From: RYN-133 sp036497285
GTDB taxonomy: Bacteria; Actinomycetota; Actinomycetes; Mycobacteriales; Jatrophihabitantaceae
Assembly: GCA_036497285.1 (NCBI GenBank)
Contig: DASXJR010000042.1
Coordinates: forward strand, 1 to 61,817
Length of the DNA: 61,817 nt
Reading direction: 5' to 3'
Made by a program: the position numbers and the translations under genes. Below the pieces are notes generated by a model that was not told where the DNA came from, did not search any database, and saw nothing but the letters and a program-made list of their open reading frames with translations. Of the stretch, positions 8,024 through 15,752 are shown in pieces. Each line of letters starts with the position of its first letter. Position 1 is the stretch's first letter.

Positions 8024-9367
8024 ATGACCGTTGAGCAGAACCGCGTACTTCACACCTCGATCCCAGGACCGCGCTCGCAGGAGCTGCAGGCGCGCAAGAC
8101 CGCTGCGGTCGCATCCGGTGTCGGGACGACGCTGCCGATCTACGTGACCGCGGCCGGCGGCGGCATCGTGGTCGACGTCGACGGCAACCAGCTGATCGAC
8201 TTCGGCTCGGGCATCGCGGTCACCACTGTGGGCAACGCGGCCCCGCGGGTGGTCGATGCGGTGCAGCAACAGGTCGCGGCGTTCACCCACACCTGCTTCA
8301 TGATCACGCCGTACGAGGGCTACGTCGCGGTCGCCGAGAAGCTGAACGAGGTCACGCCCGGCACGTTCGAGAAGCGCAGCGCGCTGTTCAACTCCGGTGC
8401 GGAGGCCGTCGAGAACGCGGTGAAGATCGCGCGGCACGCGACCGGCCGACAGGCGGTCGTGGTGTTCGACCACGCCTACCACGGCCGGACGAACCTGACG
8501 ATGGCGTTGACGGCGAAGAACATGCCGTACAAGCACCGCTTCGGCCCGTTCGCCGGCGAGGTCTACCGGGTGCCGATGGCCTATCCGTTCCGCTGGCCGA
8601 CCGGCCCGGACAACTGCGCGGACGAGGCGTTCGAGCAGTTCGTGTCGCTGGTGCACACCCAGGTCGGCGAGTCGAACTGCGCGGCCGTGTTGGTCGAGCC
8701 GATCCAGGGCGAGGGCGGGTTCATCGTGCCCGCGCCGGGCTTCCTGGCCAAGGTCGCCGAGTGGTGCCTCGAGAACGACATCCTGCTGATCGCCGACGAG
8801 ATCCAGTCCGGGTTCTGCCGCACCGGCGACTGGTTCGCCTGCGAGAACGAGGGCGTGGTGCCCGATCTGATCACGACCGCGAAGGGCATCGCCGGCGGCA
8901 TGCCGCTCGCTGCGGTGACCGGGCGCGCCGACGTGATGGACGCCGTCCACACCGGCGGATTGGGCGGGACCTACGGCGGGAACCCGGTCGCGTGCGCTGC
9001 AGCGCTCGCCGCGATCGAGACGATGCAGGCCGAGAATCTCGCCGGCGCCGCGCGGCGCATCGAACAGACCATGCGGGTGCGGCTCGAGGCCCTGGCCGGA
9101 AAGTACGACGTGATCGGAGACGTTCGCGGGCGGGGCGCGATGCTCGCCGTCGAACTTGTCGAGCCGGGCACGGCACAGACTTCCAAGGCACCCAACCCCG
9201 CGCTCACCTCGGCGATCTCGGCCGCGTGCCACCAGCAGGGTCTCATCACGCTGACCGCGGGAACCTTCGGCAACGTGCTGCGCTTCCTGCCGCCGCTGGT
9301 GATCGGCGACGACCTACTGCTCGAGGGCCTCGACATCCTCGACGCCGCCTTCGCCGCAACCGCCTGA
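8024..9367 (+). CDS. gabT: 4-aminobutyrate-2-oxoglutarate transaminase (GabT-like)
   Basis: A 447-residue class III aminotransferase. It moves the amino group of GABA to 2-oxoglutarate, giving succinate semialdehyde and glutamate, with PLP bound to Lys287 (TTAKGIAGGMPLAAV). The PLP-contacting ADEIQSGFCRTG stretch precedes it by the usual distance. It is the last gene of the polyamine/GABA cluster, after the importer and the aminobutyraldehyde dehydrogenase. A succinate-semialdehyde dehydrogenase is not seen nearby. Transcription probably ends at the perfect 14-bp hairpin directly downstream (9373-9425). Confidence 0.92.
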   Translation: MTVEQNRVLHTSIPGPRSQELQARKTAAVASGVGTTLPIYVTAAGGGIVVDVDGNQLIDFGSGIAVTTVGNAAPRVVDAVQQQVAAFTHTCFMITPYEGYVAVAEKLNEVTPGTFEKRSALFNSGAEAVENAVKIARHATGRQAVVVFDHAYHGRTNLTMALTAKNMPYKHRFGPFAGEVYRVPMAYPFRWPTGPDNCADEAFEQFVSLVHTQVGESNCAAVLVEPIQGEGGFIVPAPGFLAKVAEWCLENDILLIADEIQSGFCRTGDWFACENEGVVPDLITTAKGIAGGMPLAAVTGRADVMDAVHTGGLGGTYGGNPVACAAALAAIETMQAENLAGAARRIEQTMRVRLEALAGKYDVIGDVRGRGAMLAVELVEPGTAQTSKAPNPALTSAISAACHQQGLITLTAGTFGNVLRFLPPLVIGDDLLLEGLDILDAAFAATA

Positions 9368-9372
9368 TCCGT

Positions 9373-9425
9373 CTTGGCCTCGTAGCAGGTCGCGCGGCGG
9401 CGTGTCGCCCGGCTACGAGGCCAAG
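9373..9425. repeat. 53-bp palindromic repeat, copy 1 (also a likely bidirectional terminator)
   Basis: Perfect 14-bp inverted repeat CTTGGCCTCGTAGC / GCTACGAGGCCAAG around a 25-base loop, between the converging gabT and methyltransferase genes. Its reverse complement matches the element at 48684-48736 at about 43 of 53 positions, including the shared GGGCGACACGCCG block. It is therefore a dispersed repeat and not just a local terminator. Confidence 0.75.
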
Positions 9426-9433
9426 CCTTCCGG

Positions 9434-10330
9434 CTACGTGGCCGAGACGTTCCAGAGTGCGGCCACGTGACGCACGTCGGTGCCGCAACAACCACCCAGC
9501 ACGGTCACGGTCGGCAACAGCGGTGCGATGGCATGCTGCGCCGCGGCGAGCTCAGCGGGATCGCCGTCGTCGAGCTCGTCGGCGTCGTCCAGTTCGGCAT
9601 GGCTCTGCTTGGACGCGTTCGCGCGCAGCACCTTGATCCGCTCGCGCCACATTCCATCCTCGAGTGCCGGGCGGACGTGCGTCGGGTGTGCGCAGTTCAC
9701 GCCGAAGTGGTCGGGCGGGGCCGCCTCGTCCACGGCGGCGATCGCGTCCTTGAGGGACGTACCGTCCGGCAGACGGCCGTCGGTCTCGACCGTGAACGAG
9801 ATGCCGATCGGAAGGCCCGCCTGCCGCGCGGCCAACACGACTCCGACCGCCTCGCCCGGGTCGGTGAGCGTGTAGGCCGTGGCCAGATCTGCGCCCGCCG
9901 CCGCGAACGCGTCGAGCTGGGCACGGTGATACATGGCCGCCTCGTCCGGATCGACGCGCGCGCCCGGCCGGTATCCGTCGCCGCGGGGACCGATGGCGCC
10001 GCCGATCGTCGTGTCCGCGACCGCGAATTGCTCCCGCAGTTCGCACAGGAACTCGATGGATTCCCGGTTGACGCGATCGAGAGCGGCGGTGTCGTAGCCC
10101 ACCGCAGCGCCCCAGTCCGGGTTGGCCCGCCACGTCGCCGACTCGAGGACGAGCCCGGCGCCCGCGTCCCGAGCGATGTCCGCGTAGCCGCGGTAGTAGT
10201 CGGTGAGCAGCGCCCGTCCGCGCTCGTCGTCCAGCAGAGGGAACGCGGCGAACGCGGGCAGGTCGATACCGTGGTGGAAGATCAGGTCCGTCTCCAGGCC
10301 ACCGTCGGTGACCGTTCCTGTCTCGAACAC
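9434..10330 (-). CDS. Homocysteine S-methyltransferase family protein (MmuM-like)
   Basis: A 298-residue TIM-barrel methyltransferase-type protein. The family transfers a methyl group, for example from S-methylmethionine, to homocysteine bound to zinc. The three zinc Cys are visible: one in VNCAHP and the adjacent pair in LGGCCGTD near the C-terminus; DGGLETDLI at the N-terminus is also typical. The GTG at 10330 was preferred to the one at 10339 because AGGAGG then lies seven bases upstream; the longer start would overlap that site. It converges on the polyamine cluster and is divergent from lysC. The methyl donor cannot be told from sequence. Confidence 0.85.
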   Translation of the reverse strand: MFETGTVTDGGLETDLIFHHGIDLPAFAAFPLLDDERGRALLTDYYRGYADIARDAGAGLVLESATWRANPDWGAAVGYDTAALDRVNRESIEFLCELREQFAVADTTIGGAIGPRGDGYRPGARVDPDEAAMYHRAQLDAFAAAGADLATAYTLTDPGEAVGVVLAARQAGLPIGISFTVETDGRLPDGTSLKDAIAAVDEAAPPDHFGVNCAHPTHVRPALEDGMWRERIKVLRANASKQSHAELDDADELDDGDPAELAAAQHAIAPLLPTVTVLGGCCGTDVRHVAALWNVSAT

Positions 10331-10437
10331 CGTGCTCACCTCCTGCCACCAGACTGACCGGTCCGGGACACAGGAGGCAGCCGGTGCGGGTATGAATCCG
10401 CCCAGAGAGCGCGGTAATTCGTGCGGCGCGAGCCCGG

Positions 10438-10443
10438 TAACCT
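10438..10443 (+). promoter_or_regulatory. -10 element of leaderless lysC promoter
   Basis: TAACCT seven bases before the lysC GTG (10451), which would place the transcription start on the start codon. No convincing -35 is seen. No lysine riboswitch is present between this site and the divergent gene. Confidence 0.45.
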
Positions 10444-10450
10444 TTTCGGC

Positions 10451-11719
10451 GTGAGCCTGGTAGTGCAGAAGTACGGCGGATCATCGGTCGCCGACGCCGA
10501 GCGCATCAAGCGCGTCGCAGAGCGCATCGTCGCCACCAAGCGGGCCGGCAACGACGTCGTCGTGATCGTCTCGGCCATGGGCGACACCACCGACGAGCTG
10601 ATCGACCTCGCCAAGCAGATCGCTCCCGTCCCGTCCGGACGCGAGTTCGACATGCTGCTCACCGCCGGTGAGCGCATCTCGATGGCGCTGCTCGCAATGG
10701 CCATCAACGGGCTGGGCTACAAGGCCGAATCGTTCACCGGCTCGCAGGCCGGCGTGCTCACCACGTCCGTCCACGGCAAGGCGCGGATCGTGAACATCAC
10801 GCCCGGCCGGGTCGAGAACTCGATCGCCGAGGGCAACATCGCGATCGTCGCGGGCTTCCAGGGGTTCTCCAAAGAGACTATGAACATCACCACGCTCGGC
10901 CGGGGCGGCTCGGACACGACTGCGGTCGCGCTCGCCGCGGCGCTCAAGGCCGACGTGTGCGAGATCTACACCGACGTCGACGGCGTCTACACAGCCGACC
11001 CGCGCATCGTCCCGAACGCGCGGCGGCTTTCGACCGTCACCTACGAAGAGATGCTCGAGCTCGCGGCGTGCGGGGCGAAGATCCTGCACCTGCGCTCGGT
11101 CGAGTACGGACGGCGTTACGACGTGCCGATCCACGTCCGCTCGTCCTTCTCCATCAAGACCGGCACCACCGTCACGGGATCGATCGAGGAGCAGTCCGTG
11201 GAACAGGCCATCATCAGCGGAGTCGCGCACGACCGCAGCGAGGTCAAGGTGACCGTCGTCGGCGTGCCGGACAAGCCGGGCGAGGCGGCTGCCATCTTCC
11301 GAGCGCTCGCCGAGGCCGAGATCAACATCGACATGATCGTGCAGAACATCTCGACGGGCGGGACGGGCCGCACGGACGTGTCGTTCACCCTGCCCGCGAC
11401 CGATGGCGCCACGGCGCTGGCGGCGCTGCAGAAGGTGCAGGAGGCCGTCGGCTTCGAGCAGCTGCTCTACGACGACCACGTCGGCAAGCTGTCGCTGATC
11501 GGCGCCGGCATGCGGTCGCACCCGGGTGTGTCGGCCACGTTCTTCACCGCGTTGTCGGACGCCGGCGTGAACGTCGAGATGATCTCGACGTCCGAGATCC
11601 GGATCTCCATCGTGTGCCGTGACACCGACCTCGACACCGCGGTGCGTGCAGTGCACGACGCGTTCGAGCTCGGCTCCGACGAAGACCAGGCCGTCGTCTA
11701 CGGAGGAACAGGCCGATGA
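10451..11719 (+). CDS. lysC: Aspartate kinase, alpha subunit
   Basis: A 422-residue aspartokinase, the entry step from aspartate to lysine, threonine, methionine and diaminopimelate. The nucleotide-binding KYGGSSV is at residues 7-13, and two ACT regulatory domains occupy about 265-422 (GVPDKPGEAAAIFRAL and the LIGAGMRSHPGVSATFF region). The GTG at 10451 begins right at the conserved VSLVVQKYGG; an upstream in-frame ATG would precede the -10 element. An internal GTG at codon 250 with a good SD probably gives a separate beta subunit. The stop overlaps a small ORF that leads into asd, so lysC-asd is an operon. Confidence 0.96.
   Translation: MSLVVQKYGGSSVADAERIKRVAERIVATKRAGNDVVVIVSAMGDTTDELIDLAKQIAPVPSGREFDMLLTAGERISMALLAMAINGLGYKAESFTGSQAGVLTTSVHGKARIVNITPGRVENSIAEGNIAIVAGFQGFSKETMNITTLGRGGSDTTAVALAAALKADVCEIYTDVDGVYTADPRIVPNARRLSTVTYEEMLELAACGAKILHLRSVEYGRRYDVPIHVRSSFSIKTGTTVTGSIEEQSVEQAIISGVAHDRSEVKVTVVGVPDKPGEAAAIFRALAEAEINIDMIVQNISTGGTGRTDVSFTLPATDGATALAALQKVQEAVGFEQLLYDDHVGKLSLIGAGMRSHPGVSATFFTALSDAGVNVEMISTSEIRISIVCRDTDLDTAVRAVHDAFELGSDEDQAVVYGGTGR
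11198..11719 (+). CDS. lysC: Aspartate kinase, beta subunit (in-frame internal start)
   Basis: GTG at 11198 (codon 250 of lysC) preceded by GAGGAG (11186-11191) at a six-base spacing. The product would be 173 residues and consist of the two ACT domains only. Corynebacterium and related actinobacteria make aspartokinase as an alpha2-beta2 enzyme whose beta chain starts at the same place in the gene. The sequence here supports the same arrangement. Confidence 0.65.
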   Translation: MEQAIISGVAHDRSEVKVTVVGVPDKPGEAAAIFRALAEAEINIDMIVQNISTGGTGRTDVSFTLPATDGATALAALQKVQEAVGFEQLLYDDHVGKLSLIGAGMRSHPGVSATFFTALSDAGVNVEMISTSEIRISIVCRDTDLDTAVRAVHDAFELGSDEDQAVVYGGTGR

Positions 11720-11784
11720 GCGCTCGCGCTGCATCATTGGCTCTTCGCGCAAGAGCTCATCGCGCTGTGGCTGAGGAGGCATAG
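11716..11784 (+). CDS. Small ORF linking lysC and asd (22 residues)
   Basis: ATG overlaps the lysC stop (ATGA) and the ORF ends at TAG 11784, three bases before the asd ATG. It is Ala/Arg-rich. Its last codons contain the GAGGAGG that serves asd. A small hairpin (GCTCTT 11740-11745 / AAGAGC 11751-11756) lies inside it. It may only couple asd translation to lysC; a functional peptide is not indicated. Confidence 0.4.
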   Translation: MSARAASLALRARAHRAVAEEA

Positions 11785-11787
11785 GCG

Positions 11788-12807
11788 ATGAAGGTCGGTG
11801 TTGTCGGCGCCACTGGGCAGGTCGGCACGATGATGCGGCGCATTCTTGCGTCGCGCTCGTTCCCGGTCGACGACGTCCGCTTCTTCGCGTCGTCCCGTTC
11901 GGCCGGCTCGACGTTGCCATGGGACGGCGTCGACATCCGCGTCGAGGACGCCGCGGCCGCCGACCCGTCCGGGCTGGACATCGCGCTGTTCTCCGCGGGT
12001 GGCAGCACGTCGAAGGAGCTCGCGCCGCGCTTCGCCTCGGCCGGTGCGGTCGTCATCGACAACTCGTCCGCCTGGCGCATGGACCCGGACGTCCCGCTGA
12101 TCGTGTCCGAGGTCAACGGTCACCTCGTCCACGAGGCACCGAAGAACATCATCGCGAACCCGAACTGCACCACGATGGCCGCGATGCCGGTGCTCAAGCC
12201 GCTGCACGACGAGGCGGGGCTGCGTCGGCTGGTCGTATCGACCTACCAGGCGGTGTCCGGATCGGGCGGCGCCGGCGTGGCGGAGCTTTCCAACCAACTG
12301 CGCGCGGCCGGCGACAAGAGTTCCGAGCTGACCTTCGACGGAGCGGCGATCGACCTCGGCGAGCCGGCCAAGTACGCCCGTCCCATTGCGTTCAACGTGC
12401 TGCCGATGGCGGGCTCGCTGCTCGACGACGAGTCCGGCGAGACCGACGAGGAGCGCAAGCTGCGCAACGAGTCGCGCAAGATCCTGGACATTCCGGATCT
12501 GCTCGTGTCGGGCACCTGCGTGCGGGTGCCGGTGTTCACCGGGCACTCGCTCTCGATCAACGCCGAGTTCGCGGCGCCGCTGCCGGTCGGACAGGCGCTG
12601 CAGTTGCTCGCCGACGCACCCGGCGTGGAGCTCTCGGACATCCCGACACCGCTGCAGGCGGCCGGCGCCGATCCGTCCTACGTCGGCCGGCTGCGCCAGG
12701 ACGAGGGTGTGCCGGATCTTCGCGGGCTCGCGCTGTTCGTCAGCAACGACAACCTGCGCAAGGGCGCCGCGCTCAACGCCGTCCAGATCGCCGAACTGCT
12801 GGTCTGA
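11788..12807 (+). CDS. asd: Aspartate-semialdehyde dehydrogenase
   Basis: A 339-residue NADPH enzyme that reduces aspartyl phosphate to aspartate semialdehyde. It has the N-terminal dinucleotide motif GATGQVG (7-13), the catalytic Cys127 in NPNCTT, and the substrate-binding stretch around residues 225-245. It follows lysC in the same operon and uses the SD inside the small linking ORF. The hairpin repeat at 12819-12860 begins 11 bases after the stop and probably terminates the operon. In M. tuberculosis the equivalents ask and asd are also adjacent. Confidence 0.96.
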   Translation: MKVGVVGATGQVGTMMRRILASRSFPVDDVRFFASSRSAGSTLPWDGVDIRVEDAAAADPSGLDIALFSAGGSTSKELAPRFASAGAVVIDNSSAWRMDPDVPLIVSEVNGHLVHEAPKNIIANPNCTTMAAMPVLKPLHDEAGLRRLVVSTYQAVSGSGGAGVAELSNQLRAAGDKSSELTFDGAAIDLGEPAKYARPIAFNVLPMAGSLLDDESGETDEERKLRNESRKILDIPDLLVSGTCVRVPVFTGHSLSINAEFAAPLPVGQALQLLADAPGVELSDIPTPLQAAGADPSYVGRLRQDEGVPDLRGLALFVSNDNLRKGAALNAVQIAELLV

Positions 12808-12818
12808 GCGATCGCCAG

Positions 12819-12860
12819 TTTTGGCGGCCTGATCCTCTATATGACGGCTGGCCGCCAAAA
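12819..12860. repeat. Hairpin repeat, copy A (after asd)
   Basis: Perfect 11-bp stem TTTTGGCGGCC / GGCCGCCAAAA with a 20-base loop. A second copy in the same orientation lies at 13783-13826; the stems are identical and 14 of 20 loop bases agree, including ATATGACGGCT. It can also act as the asd terminator. Confidence 0.8.
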
Positions 12861-12918
12861 GTTGATTGGTGCTGTGGATATCGGCTGCTGAGTCGCTCGA
12901 TCCACCCACGCTTGGCGG

Positions 12919-13797
12919 GTGAGCTGGACTGACATCACGCGACGCCAAGCCGGCCTGATCACCCGGCGGCAACTCGCCTTGTGCGGAGTAACTGTTCCGA
13001 TGGTCGACGGCTGGTTGCGGTCGGGTCGTCTCGAACGGACGTCGGTCGACGGCGTCTACCGACTGGGCGGCGCGCCGTCGACCACCGGGGAGTCCGCGTG
13101 GTTCGCCGTCCTGAGCACACGGTCGCCGCTCAGTTTCGTGTCTGCTGCGCGGTGGTGGGACATGCCCGTTGCCGACGACGGCCTCGTTCACATCACGCGA
13201 TTCGCTCGGCGCCGCCTTGACTGGCCGGACGGCGTGCGGGTGCACCGGGTCGCGATTGATCGTGCGTCGATCACACGGCACCGCGGGCTCTGGGTGACTA
13301 CGCCGGCCGAGACCGTGCTCGACTGCGCGGGCTGGCTACCTCTGGCGCGCGCCCGAACGCTGGCCGACCGCGCACTGCAACAGGGCTGGTGCGATCTCGA
13401 GAAGGTCAGGCAGCGGCTCGAGGACTCGCCTGGTCGGTGGGGAAACCGGCAGATCCGGCGCCTCTCGCGGCACCTCGGTGACCAGGCGGACGCCGAGTCG
13501 GAGCGGAAACTACACCGCTTGCTCCGATCGGCAGGGCTCACCGGATGGGTGCCGCAACTGCCGTTCGTCGCGGGTGGACGTAGGTTCGCCATCGACGTGG
13601 CTTTTCCCGAACTGCGGCTCGCGATCGAGATCGACGGCTACGCCTACCACAGTTCGGATGACCGGTTCCAGCGCGACCGCACGAAGCAGAACGCGTTGAT
13701 CGCCGCCGGCTGGCGCGTCCTGCGCTTCACCTGGGCGGATCTGGACGAGCGCCCGCGCTACGTGATCGCCCAGATACTGCAACTTTTGGCGGCCTGA
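12919..13797 (+). CDS. Vsr-like (DUF559) endonuclease-domain protein with N-terminal AbiEi-like domain
   Basis: A 292-residue protein. The N-terminal 60 residues look like the winged-helix AbiEi-antitoxin-type domain (RRQAGLITRRQLALCGV). The C-terminal 100 residues are a PD-(D/E)XK Vsr-like domain: IDVAFPELRLAIEIDGYAYH with candidate metal ligands in IDV, AIEIDG and a following Gln/Lys region, then WRVLRFTWADL. Such proteins are common and often multi-copy in actinobacteria; their function is not established. The gene is bracketed by two direct copies of a hairpin repeat, and its stop codon lies inside the second copy. No restriction methylase is beside it. Confidence 0.8.
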   Translation: MSWTDITRRQAGLITRRQLALCGVTVPMVDGWLRSGRLERTSVDGVYRLGGAPSTTGESAWFAVLSTRSPLSFVSAARWWDMPVADDGLVHITRFARRRLDWPDGVRVHRVAIDRASITRHRGLWVTTPAETVLDCAGWLPLARARTLADRALQQGWCDLEKVRQRLEDSPGRWGNRQIRRLSRHLGDQADAESERKLHRLLRSAGLTGWVPQLPFVAGGRRFAIDVAFPELRLAIEIDGYAYHSSDDRFQRDRTKQNALIAAGWRVLRFTWADLDERPRYVIAQILQLLAA

Positions 13798-13826
13798 CGT
13801 GCCATATGACGGCTGGCCGCCAAAAG
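13783..13826. repeat. Hairpin repeat, copy B (3' end of the nuclease gene)
   Basis: 12-bp perfect stem CTTTTGGCGGCC / GGCCGCCAAAAG with a 20-base loop. It supplies the last codons and the TGA (13795-13797) of the upstream gene, and lies between it and the converging def. It is a direct repeat of 12819-12860. Confidence 0.8.
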
Positions 13827-13834
13827 TGACGTGG

Positions 13835-14356
13835 CTAGGGGACGGGGGCGTTCCACTCGAACGGCTCCATGTCGCGCAGCACCCGGCGACGGCGATTGCG
13901 CGGCAGGTGGTCGATGTAGAGGAGCCCGCGCAGGTGGTCGGTCTCGTGCTGGAAGCAGCGCGCGAGATAGTCCGTCCCGCTCATCGACACCGGCGCGCCG
14001 GTCTTGTCCACGCCATGCACCCGAGCCTCGGTGAAGCGGGGCAGATCGTGGTACGGCCCGGGCACGGACAGGCACCCTTCGTCGGAGTCGTCCAGCGGTC
14101 CGGACGTCTCGATGATCGGGTTGACCACGTGCCCGATCGCCCGCGACCCGGTGCCGTCCGGGCAGTCGTAGACGAACACGGCAAGGTCGACACCGATCTG
14201 CGGCGCAGCGAGTCCGACACCCTCGGCGACGGCCAGCGAGGCGAACATGTCGTCGATCAATTCGGCCAACGAATCGTCGAAGGACGTGACCTCTCGGGTC
14301 GCCTTCTGCAGCACCGGATCGCCCACAACCCGGATCTTGCGTGCGGTACCTGCCAC
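13835..14356 (-). CDS. def: Peptide deformylase
   Basis: A 173-residue metallo-amidase that removes the N-formyl group from nascent proteins. All three motifs are intact: GVGLAAPQIG (46-55), EGCLS (93-97, metal Cys95) and QHETDH (136-141, metal His and catalytic Glu138). The GTG at 14356 was chosen because the family N-terminus begins there and a TAGGCT -10 (14370-14365) is eight bases upstream, giving a leaderless message. Longer in-frame readings lack similarity. It converges on the nuclease gene and is divergent from the coiled-coil gene. Confidence 0.95.
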   Translation of the reverse strand: MAGTARKIRVVGDPVLQKATREVTSFDDSLAELIDDMFASLAVAEGVGLAAPQIGVDLAVFVYDCPDGTGSRAIGHVVNPIIETSGPLDDSDEGCLSVPGPYHDLPRFTEARVHGVDKTGAPVSMSGTDYLARCFQHETDHLRGLLYIDHLPRNRRRRVLRDMEPFEWNAPVP

Positions 14357-14394
14357 GGCACCGGAGCCTAGTAGTACGGATAAAGCCGCTGCGC

Positions 14395-14422
14395 TTGTCC
14401 CGGCGCGTTTTGGAGATATGGT
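14395..14422 (+). promoter_or_regulatory. Possible promoter of the coiled-coil protein gene
   Basis: TTGTCC (14395-14400), 16-base spacer, TATGGT (14417-14422), about 45 bases before the chosen GTG start at 14467. The two boxes fit the actinobacterial consensus; nothing else supports it. Confidence 0.4.
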
Positions 14423-14466
14423 TTCCCGCGGAAGGTATTTTGCATCGCGAGGAAGGGCAGGTCGGG

Positions 14467-15606
14467 GTGGGAAACGGTTCTGAGGTCCCGGGTGAATGGG
14501 ACTCCTCGGGACCCGGAGAACCTCCGGCACAACTGCTGCGCCGTGCGATTTCGCACGTCGAGTCGCTCTTGCAACGGCTCGAGACAGGCGAGAAGTCCGA
14601 GACGGCTCCCGCCGCATTGCCGCCCTCCGAGTCGGGTGGCGGACCCGCGCAGCGGGCCCCCGATTCCGAGACCACGCAACCGCCCGCGCCGTCGTCCACG
14701 CCCGCCGCGTCCGACGAGCGCACGGACGAGCGCGCCGGCGACAACGTCGTCGAGCTGGGCCGCGCGTCGAGCGCGGATGGCAAGAGCGAGTACGTACCGC
14801 TTTCCGGGGTGAGCAGCACCGCCCAGGCCGAGGCGCTGCGAATCACCCTGCATGCGCACGAGGAAGCCCACCGGCTGCGGGCCGAGGCCAACGGTCTTCG
14901 CGCCGAGGCCGCGGCCGAGGGCGAGCGGATCCTCGTCGAGGCCCGCATGCTCAGCGACCGGTTGCACGTCGAGTCGCGAGACAGCGCCACCGAACTGCTC
15001 GCCGCGGCCAAGAACGAGGCGACCGCGATCATCGACGCAGCCCGCGCCGAAGCCGAACGGATGCTGCGCGAGGCACACGAGGACTCCGCTGCGCACCGCG
15101 CCGAACTCGACGCCGAGGCCGAGCGTGAGCGCGCCGGGGCCGCAACGGCAACCCTCGCCGAGGCCCGACGCGAGGCAGACAAGATCCGCGCGGACGCCCG
15201 GAACGAGGCCGACAAGGCTCGCAACGACGCGCTCGAAGAAGGCCGCGCCGAGGTCGCTCGCCTGGTCGAGGTCGAGGTCGCGGTAGCCGCCGCCGAGGGC
15301 CGACGCACGGTCGAGGCGAGCCGGGTTCGCGCCGCCGAACTGCTCGATGCGGCCAACGACAGCATCGAAGACGTCCGGAAGACGATGCGTCGGCTCATCG
15401 AGTCGCTCGGCGAGGCGATGGTCGACTTCAACACCTCGATCGGCCCGGTCGAGGTACTGCGCGACGCCATCGGTGAGCTCGCACCGCCGCAGCCGGAACC
15501 TGCGCCCGAGGCGGAAGCTGAGGCTTTGGCGAGCCGCCGTCCGCTCGGGCTGCTCTTCGGCGCTCGCGCGGCTGAGCCCGGGTCACTGTCCGCCGGCGGA
15601 AGCTGA
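14467..15606 (+). CDS. Long coiled-coil protein, DivIVA-like (uncharacterised)
   Basis: A 379-residue hydrophilic protein. An N-terminal helix (about 15-42, AQLLRRAISHVESLLQRL) is followed by a Pro/Ser/Glu linker (43-118), a long uninterrupted Ala/Glu/Arg coiled coil (about 119-330) and a short tail. Repeated EA(R/E)xEA-type heptads give it DivIVA or ATP-synthase-b-like scores, and a role in cell-pole or septum organisation is possible, but I do not recognise an orthologue. The GTG at 14467 has a GAGGAAGG site about ten bases upstream; an upstream ATG-containing reading overlaps the def promoter. No membrane segment is present. Confidence 0.65.
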   Translation: MGNGSEVPGEWDSSGPGEPPAQLLRRAISHVESLLQRLETGEKSETAPAALPPSESGGGPAQRAPDSETTQPPAPSSTPAASDERTDERAGDNVVELGRASSADGKSEYVPLSGVSSTAQAEALRITLHAHEEAHRLRAEANGLRAEAAAEGERILVEARMLSDRLHVESRDSATELLAAAKNEATAIIDAARAEAERMLREAHEDSAAHRAELDAEAERERAGAATATLAEARREADKIRADARNEADKARNDALEEGRAEVARLVEVEVAVAAAEGRRTVEASRVRAAELLDAANDSIEDVRKTMRRLIESLGEAMVDFNTSIGPVEVLRDAIGELAPPQPEPAPEAEAEALASRRPLGLLFGARAAEPGSLSAGGS

Positions 15607-15752
15607 ACCCGCATCTCCGGTGCCGCTCTACGCGGAGGCGGCGTCTCGATTTGTTTTGGGTTCTTACAGTCCGGACAATCGACTGTTGAGCAAGTAGCTG
15701 GCGGGGCGATCTTCCTCCCTGGCATATCACTTTCCAGGAAGGTGCGACTCCG

